From JAUSKF01 sp964545345 (GTDB taxonomy: Bacteria; Patescibacteriota; Minisyncoccia; UBA6257; WO2-44-18): 46,171 nucleotides of DNA. A program made the translations under genes and the position numbers. The notes under the pieces are model-generated. The model made no database searches and was not told the DNA's origin. It saw nothing but the letters and a program-made list of their open reading frames with translations. Positions 32,775 to 38,973 of the stretch are shown here, piece after piece. The number at the start of each line of letters is the position of its first letter. The first letter of the stretch is position 1. The stretch is taken from positions 1 through 46,171 of the forward strand of contig CAZJFE010000002.1 of the NCBI GenBank assembly GCA_964545345.1, in the 5' to 3' direction.

Positions 32775-32882
32775 CCCCCACACCAAAATTTCGGAGAGTA
32801 GTATATCGGCAGTACACACGCTTCGGGTGCGTGAAGGCCGGGTTCGATTCCCGGCTCTCCGACGGTGTGGTGTGGGGGTGAA
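32775..32882 (+). repeat. Insert in the anticodon loop, flanked by inverted repeats
   Basis: CCCCCACACC (32775-32784) pairs with GGTGTGGGGG (32868-32877 region), and TCGGAGAG/CTCTCCGA continue the helix into the inner tRNA acceptor stem across a six-base internal loop. The insert would therefore fold as an extension of the outer anticodon stem carrying a whole cloverleaf. Confidence 0.55.
32792..32862 (+). tRNA. tRNA-Pro(CGG), complete, nested
   Basis: 71 bases. Acceptor CGGAGAG/CTCTCCG with the C1-G72 pair and A73 that are typical of bacterial tRNA-Pro; T8 A9; D-arm GTAT/GTAC with loop ATCGGCA; anticodon stem CACGC/GCGTG with loop TTCGGGT (anticodon CGG, G37); variable AAGG; T-arm CCGGG-TTCGATT-CCCGG. 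CCA is not encoded. The D and anticodon arms are identical to those of the outer, interrupted tRNA, so the two are duplicates with different acceptor and T stems. Confidence 0.9.
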
Positions 32883-32921
32883 GGTGCGTGAGGGCTGGGT
32901 TCGATTCCCAGCAGCCCGACT

Positions 32922-32955
32922 AAACAAAAGCAGGCCCTATGGCCTGTTTTTGTTT
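32922..32955 (+). terminator. Terminator after the tRNA locus
   Basis: A 15-bp stem: AAACAAAAG + CAGGCC pairs with GGCCTG + TTTTTGTTT over a CTAT loop. The A-rich 5' arm makes it potentially bidirectional. Confidence 0.85.
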
Positions 32956-32983
32956 GCTGCCTCTATCCGTAATCTGTTAGACT
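32954..32983 (+). promoter_or_regulatory. Putative promoter of serA
   Basis: TTGCTG (32954-32959), 18 bases, TAGACT (32978-32983). Leader with GAGAGG before GTG 33023. Confidence 0.45.
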
Positions 32984-33022
32984 GTGGGCGTTCTTTGAAA
33001 TTATTAGAAAGAGAGGCCTTCC

Positions 33023-34207
33023 GTGAAAGTAAAGATTTACGACGACATCCACTATTTGACCATTTTGCATTGTTTGCATGATTTGGAGTTTGATCCAGAG
33101 GTCACCGAAGAAAATACGGAGGCGATCTTTGTTCGTTCCAAAGATTTGAAGAAAATGACCCTACCGAGGACCTTAGTGGCGATTGGCAGGGCCGGTTCCG
33201 GTGTGGATAACATTCCGCTTGACTGGTGTAGCCGAAATGGCGTGGCGGTGTTTAACGCTCCGGGCGGCAATTCTAACGCGGTCAAGGAAATGGTATTGGC
33301 GGCGCTAGTGATGGCGGCTCGTCCGATGTTTCAGGCGGCGAACGCATTAGCCAAAGACCCGAAAAATCCCGAAAAACTAAAGAAAGAGTTTAAGGGAAAT
33401 GAATTGGCGGGAAAGCCCATCCTGATTTTAGGAATGGGCGCAATCGGTTCTCGGGTTGCCAAGATGTGTTTGGCTTTGGATATGGAGGTCATCGCTCATG
33501 ATCCGTTTGTTGACCGAAAGAATTTTGATCCGGTAATCAAATTTGTGGATTCTCTGGACGAGGCGGCGGAGTTGTGTCCGAGGTTCATCACCATTCATTC
33601 CGCGTTGACCGATCAGAATCGGGAAATGGTGAATGAAAGATTTTTCCGAGGCGGAGTCGGTATCATCAATTTCGCTCGGGCGGAGTTCGTCGCTGAGCAA
33701 GATCTTTGCGACGAACTGAAGACCGGCAGGGTGGGCGCCTACATTTCCGATTTTGTCCCGAAGAAAATTCCGATTGAGGAATTTTTGAAAACTGGCCGCG
33801 CTGTTTTCTTCCCCCATCTTGGCGCTTCTACCTGGGAAGCTGAAACTCTCGCTACCGAAATCGTTGGAGAACGGATCAATAATTTTTTCTACTACGGAAT
33901 TTGTCGGGGTTCGGTAAATTTTCCGGATATGCCGGATGAAAAAGTTCAGGAAGGGCGAATGCGTTTGCTGGTGAGTAATCACGACGCGCCCGGGCTAATC
34001 AAAAAAATTAGCGAGACGATTAGCGCCGCCGGATTGAATATCGGCTCCATGACTAATCGGAGTCGCAAGGATAGTGGACTCGCCCTGAATTACGTTGATG
34101 TTGATACTCAGCCATCCGATGAGCGTTTGCGGAAAGTCGTTGAAGAAATTGGGCAGATCCCCGGCGTTACTCGCGCCAGGATTTGCGATCCAAATTCAAG
34201 ATATTGA
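33023..34207 (+). CDS. serA: D-3-phosphoglycerate dehydrogenase with ACT domain
   Basis: 394 residues from GTG 33023 (GAGAGG about 9 bases upstream). 2-hydroxyacid dehydrogenase core: AIGRAGSGVDNIPL (~55), FNAPGGNSNAVKEMVLA (~80), NAD motif ILILGMGAIGSRVAKM (~133), INFARAEFV (substrate Arg, ~215), and the catalytic His in FFPHLGASTWEAE (~260). A C-terminal ACT domain (~310-394: RLLVSNHDAPGLIKKISETISAAGLNIGSM ... VDVDTQPSDERLRKVVEEIGQIPGVTRARI) suggests feedback control by serine. It catalyses the first step of serine synthesis. It is a lone gene with its own terminator. Confidence 0.88.
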   Translation: MKVKIYDDIHYLTILHCLHDLEFDPEVTEENTEAIFVRSKDLKKMTLPRTLVAIGRAGSGVDNIPLDWCSRNGVAVFNAPGGNSNAVKEMVLAALVMAARPMFQAANALAKDPKNPEKLKKEFKGNELAGKPILILGMGAIGSRVAKMCLALDMEVIAHDPFVDRKNFDPVIKFVDSLDEAAELCPRFITIHSALTDQNREMVNERFFRGGVGIINFARAEFVAEQDLCDELKTGRVGAYISDFVPKKIPIEEFLKTGRAVFFPHLGASTWEAETLATEIVGERINNFFYYGICRGSVNFPDMPDEKVQEGRMRLLVSNHDAPGLIKKISETISAAGLNIGSMTNRSRKDSGLALNYVDVDTQPSDERLRKVVEEIGQIPGVTRARICDPNSRY

Positions 34208-34214
34208 GGATTAT

Positions 34215-34247
34215 AATTCCCCGCCATTGACGGGGAATTTATTTTTT
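34215..34247 (+). terminator. Intrinsic terminator after serA
   Basis: AATTCCCCG / CGGGGAATT stem over CCATTGA, followed by TATTTTTT. Confidence 0.9.
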
Positions 34248-34248
34248 G

Positions 34249-34254
34249 TATGAT
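34249..34254 (+). promoter_or_regulatory. -10 box of glnA
   Basis: TATGAT directly after the terminator. The short leader contains AAGGAG before GTG 34285. Confidence 0.45.
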
Positions 34255-34284
34255 ATAGCTGGTTTCATTGATAAGGAGAAAGCA

Positions 34285-35385
34285 GTGAAAATTCAAGCGG
34301 AATATATTTGGTTGGATGGTCAGGGGAAGAAAAAGCAGCCAGGAAATTTTGATCAAATGGCCGAATTGCGTTCTAAGACGCAGATCGTCTCTGTCCCGGA
34401 TCTAAAGCATCTTTATCCGGATCAGCTCCCGATTTTGTACTTGGGTGAACAAGTTGGTAATTGGGGGTTTGATGGTTCTAGTACGGAACAGGCCCTTGGA
34501 GGCGACAGTGATTGCGCTCTGAAGCCGGTCGCGGTTTACAGAGACCCGATTAGAGGTGGTTCCAATATCTTGGTGATGTGTGAAGTGTTGCAGCCCAACG
34601 GCCGTCCGCACTGGAGTAATACTCGGAGGAAGCTGGCGAATGCCGCTCTCAAGCATAGGGATGCCATGTCCCTTTTCGGTATTGAACAGGAGTACACTCT
34701 TTTTGCCCGGGATATGAAACCCCTGGCTTGGGCGATGCTCGGCGCGGATCCGGTAGCGCAAGGTCGCTATTATTGCGGAGTTGGCGCTGACAGAATTTTT
34801 GGCCGAGAGCTAATGGAACGTCACACTAAAGCTTGTATTGATGCCGGCTTGAAGATTGCCGGAACAAACTGGGAAGTGATGCCCGGGCAGGCGGAATTCC
34901 AAATTGGACCACTGCCCGCTCCGGAGGTCGCGGATCAGTTGTGGGTTGCTCGTTGGTTAATCCAGCGTATCGGCGAGGATTTGGGAATTGTTGTTTCATT
35001 CCATCCGAAACCGATGGGGAAGGACGCGGACTGGAACGGCGCCGGCGCTCATACTAACTACAGCACTGGGACGATGATGGAAAAGGAAGGTGGCTGGAAG
35101 GCAATCAATGAGGCATGCAAGCGTCTCGAGGCCAGTCATAATGAACACATTAAAGTTTATGGAGAGCGCAATGATCAGCGTTTGAGCGGAAAGCATGAAA
35201 CCTGCAAAATCACGGAGTTCTGTTATGGCGTAAGTGATCGAGGCGCTTCGGTGCGTATTCCAATGGGAACGGCGAAGAAGAAGTGCGGATACATTGAAGA
35301 CCGTCGTCCGGCGGCGAACATGGATCCATATTTAGTTTGCCGCGCTATTTTGGAAACGGTTTGCGGCGAAGGATTTAAGAAATAA
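34285..35385 (+). CDS. glnA: Glutamine synthetase, type II (eukaryotic-like)
   Basis: 366 residues from GTG 34285, chosen for AAGGAG seven bases upstream rather than the ATG at 34246, which lies in the terminator/promoter. Type II signatures: WGFDGSSTEQALGGDSDCAL (~57-76), LFGIEQEYTLF (~131), YYCGVGADRIFGRELMERH, GTNWEVMPGQAEFQIGP (~195), WNGAGAHTNYSTGTM (~250), and YGERNDQRLSGKHETCKI (~290). The compact length and motifs match GSII of eukaryotes, not the ~470-residue bacterial GSI. GSII is known in some bacteria but is uncommon. It makes glutamine from glutamate, ammonia and ATP. Confidence 0.93.
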   Translation: MKIQAEYIWLDGQGKKKQPGNFDQMAELRSKTQIVSVPDLKHLYPDQLPILYLGEQVGNWGFDGSSTEQALGGDSDCALKPVAVYRDPIRGGSNILVMCEVLQPNGRPHWSNTRRKLANAALKHRDAMSLFGIEQEYTLFARDMKPLAWAMLGADPVAQGRYYCGVGADRIFGRELMERHTKACIDAGLKIAGTNWEVMPGQAEFQIGPLPAPEVADQLWVARWLIQRIGEDLGIVVSFHPKPMGKDADWNGAGAHTNYSTGTMMEKEGGWKAINEACKRLEASHNEHIKVYGERNDQRLSGKHETCKITEFCYGVSDRGASVRIPMGTAKKKCGYIEDRRPAANMDPYLVCRAILETVCGEGFKK

Positions 35386-35391
35386 AGACAT

Positions 35392-35416
35392 GCCCCGTGT
35401 TCTCACGGGGCTTTTT
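35392..35416 (+). terminator. Intrinsic terminator after glnA
   Basis: GCCCCGTG / CACGGGGC stem over TTCT, then TTTTT. Confidence 0.93.
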
Positions 35417-35433
35417 AATTTGGAAAAACGAAT

Positions 35434-35439
35434 TATAAT
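35434..35439 (+). promoter_or_regulatory. -10 box, leaderless start of the 60-residue membrane protein
   Basis: Consensus TATAAT six bases before ATG 35446; no ribosome site. Confidence 0.7.
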
Positions 35440-35445
35440 GAAGTA

Positions 35446-35628
35446 ATGAAATGGCTTAGTTGGGCGATGCTGGTTATGGGGATTTGGCTGATTCTTTCAC
35501 CTTTTGTTTTGGGTTATTGGGGCGTTACTTCGGCTCTCTGGGTTCAGTTGGTAGTCGGAGTGTTGGTAGGTTTGTCCGCCATCTGGCAGTTAGTGGATAC
35601 AAATGACAATACTAATAGCGATCTATAA
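35446..35628 (+). CDS. Small two-helix membrane protein (SPW-repeat-like)
   Basis: 60 residues. Two hydrophobic helices: WLSWAMLVMGIWLILSPFVLGY (~3-24) and LWVQLVVGVLVGLSAIWQLV (~31-50). The pattern 'W.L.lSPfvLGy' followed by a second helix resembles one SPW repeat. Function unknown. It has its own promoter and lies ten bases before a glutaredoxin gene, so it may be part of a redox operon with glutaredoxin and thioredoxin reductase. Confidence 0.65.
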   Translation: MKWLSWAMLVMGIWLILSPFVLGYWGVTSALWVQLVVGVLVGLSAIWQLVDTNDNTNSDL

Positions 35629-35637
35629 CAAACATCC

Positions 35638-35871
35638 ATGGCAAAAATAATTATTTACTCAACTCCGACCTGCGTCTATTGCAAGATGGCGAAGGATTTT
35701 TTCAAGGCAAATAATCTTGCTTATGAAGAGCATGATGTGGCGTCCGATATGAAAGCTCGCGAGGAGATGGTTCAGAAGTCCGGTCAGCTGGGTGTTCCGG
35801 TAATTGATATTGATGGGAAGATCATGGTTGGTTTTGATGAGGAGGAGCTTCGGCAGGCGCTTGGTTTATAA
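35638..35871 (+). CDS. Glutaredoxin-like protein (NrdH/YruB type)
   Basis: 77 residues. Thioredoxin fold with IIYSTPTCVYCKMAKDFF (active-site CVYC, ~12-15), a cis-Pro in QLGVPVIDIDGKIMVGFDEEEL, and helix RQAL at the end. The Glu-His-Asp segment EEHDVASD and length match NrdH-redoxin/glutaredoxin. It reduces disulphides in the cytoplasm, probably recharged by the thioredoxin reductase encoded next. Confidence 0.9.
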   Translation: MAKIIIYSTPTCVYCKMAKDFFKANNLAYEEHDVASDMKAREEMVQKSGQLGVPVIDIDGKIMVGFDEEELRQALGL

Positions 35872-35912
35872 CTGATGCATATTTAAACATTTAAATATTG
35901 AAATATTTTTTT

Positions 35913-36854
35913 ATGTACGATCTTGTAATTATCGGCGGCGGCCCGGGCGGGATAGCGGCCGGCGTGTACGCCGCTCGGAAGAAAATAAAATCTGCCATTG
36001 TGGCGGGGGATTTCGGAGGCGCTTCAAAAGTATCGGCTGACATCCAGAATTGGATCGGAACGAAATCAATTTCCGGTTATGACTGGTCCAAGACGTTGGA
36101 GGGGCACCTGCGGGCTCAACAGGGAATTGACGTGATTCATCCGGATTTGGTTGAGAAGGTGGAAAAAATAGATGCCGGTTTTTCCATTAAGACCAAAAGC
36201 GGGAAGTTATTGGAATCAAAGACTATTCTGGTAACTACCGGTAGCGCGCGGAAAAAGTTAAATATTCCCGGAGAAAAAGAATTTGACGGCAAAGGAGTAG
36301 TTTATTGTTCAACTTGCGACGCTCCGATTTTCGCCGGGAAAACGGTGGCGGTAGTGGGCGGAGGAAATGCCGGACTAGAGGCGGTTTTGGATGCCGATCC
36401 GTACGCGACCAAAATTTATATTTTGGAATTTTCCGATCAATTGAAGGGAGACGCCGTGACGCAGGAGAAATTGCGAGCCAATCCGAAAGTGGAAATCATT
36501 ACCGGCGCTAAAACGTTGGAAATCATCGGAGATAAATTCGTCAGCGGTTTGAAGTATGAAGATATAAAGAGCGGCGAGGTAAAGGAATTAAAGTTGGAGG
36601 GGGTTTTCGTTGAGATTGGAGCTTATCCGAATGTCGGCTTTGTAAAAGAATTGGTTAAGACGAACGATTTCGGAGAAATTGTAGTGGATCATAAAACCCA
36701 AGCCACTTCTATGCCGGGAATTTGGGCGGCCGGCGACGCCTCAGATGTTTTGTACAAACAAAACAATATTTCTTCGGGTGACGCGATTAAGGCGGTTTTA
36801 AACATTGTTGACCATCTCAACAAAACCGAATCTCAGAGGGAATATTCAAAATAG
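35913..36854 (+). CDS. trxB: Thioredoxin reductase
   Basis: 313 residues from ATG 35913; a TTG at 35898 is less likely. FAD motif YDLVIIGGGPGGIAAGVYAARK at the N-terminus, the redox-active CSTCDAP (~134-140, CxxC), the NAD(P)H motif VAVVGGGNAGLEAVLDA (~148), and the C-terminal FAD segment GIWAAGDASDV (~271). The usual CATC is CSTC here. The upstream spacer is AT-rich with imperfect palindromes (ATATTTAAACATTTAAATAT). With glutaredoxin it forms a cytoplasmic thiol-reducing system. Confidence 0.9.
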   Translation: MYDLVIIGGGPGGIAAGVYAARKKIKSAIVAGDFGGASKVSADIQNWIGTKSISGYDWSKTLEGHLRAQQGIDVIHPDLVEKVEKIDAGFSIKTKSGKLLESKTILVTTGSARKKLNIPGEKEFDGKGVVYCSTCDAPIFAGKTVAVVGGGNAGLEAVLDADPYATKIYILEFSDQLKGDAVTQEKLRANPKVEIITGAKTLEIIGDKFVSGLKYEDIKSGEVKELKLEGVFVEIGAYPNVGFVKELVKTNDFGEIVVDHKTQATSMPGIWAAGDASDVLYKQNNISSGDAIKAVLNIVDHLNKTESQREYSK

Positions 36855-37007
36855 ATGGCGCCACAACAAAATCTGGTTAAATTTCAGCTCCAGTACGCTT
36901 CCGGCGAGTTTCATAGATTTATTAATTTAGTCGTGGAATACAAGTGGTGGATTCTTGGCGGCATCGTTGTCTTCTTATTGCTTCTCCGTTGGCTGTGGCG
37001 CCGGTAG
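36855..37007 (+). CDS. Small single-helix membrane protein (50 residues)
   Basis: ATG 36855 directly follows the trxB TAG (zero spacing). The product is a polar/amphipathic head (MAPQQNLVKFQLQYASGEFH), then a membrane helix WWILGGIVVFLLLLRWLW (~31-48) ending in Arg-Arg. The tight junction, the clear hydrophobic block and positive-inside residues support a real gene. No family recognised; the head-plus-helix plan is reminiscent of small membrane modulators. Confidence 0.6.
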   Translation: MAPQQNLVKFQLQYASGEFHRFINLVVEYKWWILGGIVVFLLLLRWLWRR

Positions 37008-37044
37008 CCCTTCTATTTGGGGATAAGCTAAAAATGTGATCTGG

Positions 37045-37050
37045 TATAAT
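37045..37050 (+). promoter_or_regulatory. -10 box in front of palindrome element C
   Basis: Consensus TATAAT seven bases before the upstream ATG at 37058, so transcription should begin at or next to the left arm and include the whole palindrome as leader. Confidence 0.65.
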
Positions 37051-37061
37051 TAAGTTAATGA

Positions 37062-37178
37062 ATCCCACACATAACAAAGAGTGCCGTGGGATCGTAATAG
37101 TCGTCGGGCGTAATTTATAAACATAAAAAATAATTAAAGACAGAGAGCGAATAAATAACTCTTTGTTATGTGTGGGAT
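37062..37178 (+). repeat. Start-codon palindrome element C
   Basis: The 20-base left arm (37062-37081, ATCCCACACA then TAACAAAGAG) and the 20-base right arm (37159-37178, CTCTTTGTTA then TGTGTGGGAT) are perfect inverted repeats enclosing 77 bases. The right arm ends on the AT of ATG 37177. The left arm begins inside a 20-codon upstream frame (ATG 37058, stop 37118-37120). ATGAAT flanks both ends. Arms differ from elements A and B except for the terminal ATCCC/GGGAT. Confidence 0.9.
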
Positions 37179-37587
37179 GAATAAAAAAATGCTTCTTTGG
37201 TTAGTGGTTGCCGCTGTTTTGTTGGTCGGAGGGTATTTAGTTTTTGGTCCGGGTAAATCCGTAGTTCCCCTACCAGGTCTGGGAACATCACCGACTCCAA
37301 GCACTCAGCCGTCGCCCGCTCCGACTACCGGAGGATTAGTTCAGGTAGCGATTCGCGGATTCTCGTTTGTAGGAGCAAGTACTAAGGTGGTGCCTGGCAC
37401 TACTGTCGTTTGGAAGAATTTTGATGATGTGAATCACAGCGTTGTTGGAGCTAGTTTCCAGAGTAAAATTTTGGGTAAGGGGGGATCTTATTCCTATAAG
37501 TTTACTAAAGAAGGCACCTATCCCTATTACGACGGTCTCCACCCTGAAACCAAAGGTGAGATCATCGTTCGGAACAGTAATTTCTAG
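37177..37587 (+). CDS. Membrane-anchored cupredoxin-like protein lacking the usual copper ligands
   Basis: 136 residues from ATG 37177 (Met 37189 also possible). One N-terminal helix MLLWLVVAAVLLVGGYLVFG, a Pro/Ser/Thr linker (~35-48), then a plastocyanin-like beta domain: VAIRGFSFVGASTKVVPGTTVVWKNFDDVNHSVVG (first His ligand in NHS) and a C-terminal loop TYPYYDGLHPETKGEIIV. In typical members this loop is Y.C..HP.M.G; here the Cys is replaced (YYD) and the Met is Thr, so only the two His remain. Copper binding is doubtful. Expression is probably controlled by the palindrome that ends in its start codon. Confidence 0.82.
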   Translation: MNKKMLLWLVVAAVLLVGGYLVFGPGKSVVPLPGLGTSPTPSTQPSPAPTTGGLVQVAIRGFSFVGASTKVVPGTTVVWKNFDDVNHSVVGASFQSKILGKGGSYSYKFTKEGTYPYYDGLHPETKGEIIVRNSNF

Positions 37588-37608
37588 GTTTTTAAGGTTA
37601 GACAGTTA

Positions 37609-37644
37609 AAAAAATAATTGCTAAACTCTTAGCAATTATTTTTT
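37609..37644 (+). terminator. 16-bp terminator with a -10 box in its loop
   Basis: AAAAAATAATTGCTAA pairs perfectly with TTAGCAATTATTTTTT over ACTC. The last T is adjacent to ATG 37645. TAAACT (37622-37627) in the stem/loop can act as the -10 box of the next gene, so termination and initiation share bases. Confidence 0.8.
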
Positions 37645-38499
37645 ATGGCGAAACTCTTTTATTTGGGATCGGTTCTGGCATTTGGCGCGATCATCATTGG
37701 AGTTTCTCTTGACCGCGGTTTGTTGTTTTCGGAAAAATCCGGTCTGACGGCAGGATTCAAATTAGTGGCGGAGATTCCGGTTGTTGGTGAGAGGCCAAAG
37801 ACCAATGGCTCACAACCTACGACGACGAAACCGGAAATTAAGAAAGTTTTTGCCGTTGCCAAAGTCGCGCCACATCCAACTCCTATTTCGGCTCCAGCGC
37901 CAGCAGTAGCTCCGGCCACTAATGTTGCTGTGACTTCGGCGCCGGCTCCCCAGCCGACGCCAACTCCATTACCTGCGCCGGCCCCGTTGCCGGTACCGAC
38001 TTCATCACCCACTCCCGCCTCGGCGTCCACTCCCGCGCCAGAACCGACTCCCGTCCCAACGTCTTCGCCAGCGGAGCCGACCCCGCCACCAGCTCCTGAA
38101 CCGGTTCCCGCGCCCGTTCCTCCGCCACAGCCCGCTATTGTTGATCCGGTGATCAGCGAAATTTTATTTGACGCGGTTGGCTCTGATTCCGGAAAAGAGT
38201 TTATAAAAATTTATAATTCAAACAATACCGATCTCAATTTAGAAAATTGGTCGCTCAAAAATGGAGACAGTTCTTTGGTGAAAATTGGTTCAAAGTCGGA
38301 AGATGTTTTGGTGGTCAGGGCGAATAGCTACCTAATCGTTGGATTGTCCGGAAATACCGATGCCGACATAACGCGCTCCGCGTCTCTGCCTAATGGGGTG
38401 GCTACCATTGTATTAATTAATGAAGCGGGCGCGATTATTGATTCCGTATCATACGACGGAGCCAATTTTGCGGAGGGGCAAAGTTGGGTAAGGCCTTAG
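37645..38499 (+). CDS. Exported protein with Pro-rich linker and lamin-tail domain
   Basis: 284 residues. N-terminal hydrophobic segment LFYLGSVLAFGAIIIGVSL (~4-22), a short basic/acidic stretch, then about 90 residues of Pro/Ala/Thr/Ser linker (~65-165). The C-terminal ~110 residues match a lamin-tail domain: VISEILFDAVGSDSGKEFIKIYN, LNLENWSLKNGDSS, SYLIVGLSG, VATIVLINEAGAIIDSVSYDG, and SWVRP. LTD domains occur in many bacterial extracellular proteins. Probably surface-anchored; linker composition resembles the protein at 25535. Confidence 0.82.
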   Translation: MAKLFYLGSVLAFGAIIIGVSLDRGLLFSEKSGLTAGFKLVAEIPVVGERPKTNGSQPTTTKPEIKKVFAVAKVAPHPTPISAPAPAVAPATNVAVTSAPAPQPTPTPLPAPAPLPVPTSSPTPASASTPAPEPTPVPTSSPAEPTPPPAPEPVPAPVPPPQPAIVDPVISEILFDAVGSDSGKEFIKIYNSNNTDLNLENWSLKNGDSSLVKIGSKSEDVLVVRANSYLIVGLSGNTDADITRSASLPNGVATIVLINEAGAIIDSVSYDGANFAEGQSWVRP

Positions 38500-38909
38500 G
38501 GTTTCGGGCAGGAGTTTTCGGTGACGCTGGAGATAACTTTTGCAGTCACTACTTCGGTAATTTTACTGACCAGAGTTGGATTGTTTTGGATTTCTGATAT
38601 TTCCTTGACGATTTCTCGGGTTCGTTGAACGGTTTTAATATCCGAGGTTGGCTGTTCGGAATATTTTTGGATAATGCTTTCTATCGTCTCAAAATTGTCG
38701 TCTAACTCCTCAATTAAAATCTCCCGCTGATATTTCGGCGTCGCGTATAAGTTTTCTGCCGCTTTCTTAATCTCCAGCGGAATGTAATTTTGGTCGTTGA
38801 GATAGGCCAGTCCCTGTTCTTTAATAGAATCCGGGGCGAAGTAAAAAGCCGCGCCGGCCACGACGCTAGCGATCGCCAGAAGTATCAACAGCCGGATTAG
38901 TCCAAACAT
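38496..38909 (-). CDS. Membrane-anchored hypothetical protein
   Basis: 137 residues. One N-terminal helix (IRLLILLAIASVVAGAAFYFA, ~5-25) followed by a mostly helical, charged domain outside: SIKEQGLAYLNDQNYIPLEIKKAAENLYATP, EELDDNFETIESIIQKYSE, REIVKEISEIQNN, probably coiled coil, ending with a lone Cys. No family recognised. Its stop overlaps the end of the convergent LTD gene by four bases. TATAAT (38916-38921 on the minus strand) six bases before the ATG makes it a leaderless gene. Confidence 0.75.
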   Translation of the reverse strand: MFGLIRLLILLAIASVVAGAAFYFAPDSIKEQGLAYLNDQNYIPLEIKKAAENLYATPKYQREILIEELDDNFETIESIIQKYSEQPTSDIKTVQRTREIVKEISEIQNNPTLVSKITEVVTAKVISSVTENSCPKP

Positions 38910-38915
38910 GGTTCT

Positions 38916-38921
38916 ATTATA
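38916..38921 (-). promoter_or_regulatory. -10 box, leaderless start of the 38909 gene
   Basis: TATAAT on the minus strand, six bases (AGAACC) before ATG 38909. Confidence 0.7.
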
Positions 38922-38960
38922 GCATCGCCGATAGCTATTTTCTTTAATGATTTAGTTTGC

Positions 38961-38966
38961 TAAAAT
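38961..38966 (+). promoter_or_regulatory. -10 box, leaderless start of cyclophilin
   Basis: TAAAAT seven bases before ATG 38974, with only T residues between. Confidence 0.65.
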
Positions 38967-38973
38967 ATTTTTT

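Larger units (their letters stand above)
32741..32919 (+). tRNA. Interrupted tRNA-Pro(CGG): two halves around a nested tRNA
   Basis: The 5' half (32741-32774) has acceptor CGGGCTG, D-arm GTAT-ATCGGCA-GTAC, anticodon stem CACGC and loop start CCCG. The 3' half (32883-32919) has loop end GGT, stem GCGTG, variable AGGG, T-arm CTGGG-TTCGATT-CCCAG, acceptor CAGCCCG and A73. All stems pair perfectly across the gap. Joined, the loop is CCCGGGT (anticodon CGG, but C instead of U at position 33). The 108-base insert (32775-32882) holds a complete tRNA-Pro gene. The outer gene may be a broken pseudogene, an intron-like arrangement or an assembly chimera. Confidence 0.6.

Noticed and set aside
32775..32882. 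Group I intron or archaeal bulge-helix-bulge intron in the outer tRNA
   Set aside because: The insert is too short for a group I core and holds a complete tRNA. The junction does not form a clear 3-4-3 bulge-helix-bulge, and splicing would leave C at position 33.
32620..32927. Short reading frames on both strands across the tRNA region
   Set aside because: They consist of translated tRNA and hairpin repeats (e.g. repeated VVYRQYTR) and have no protein character.
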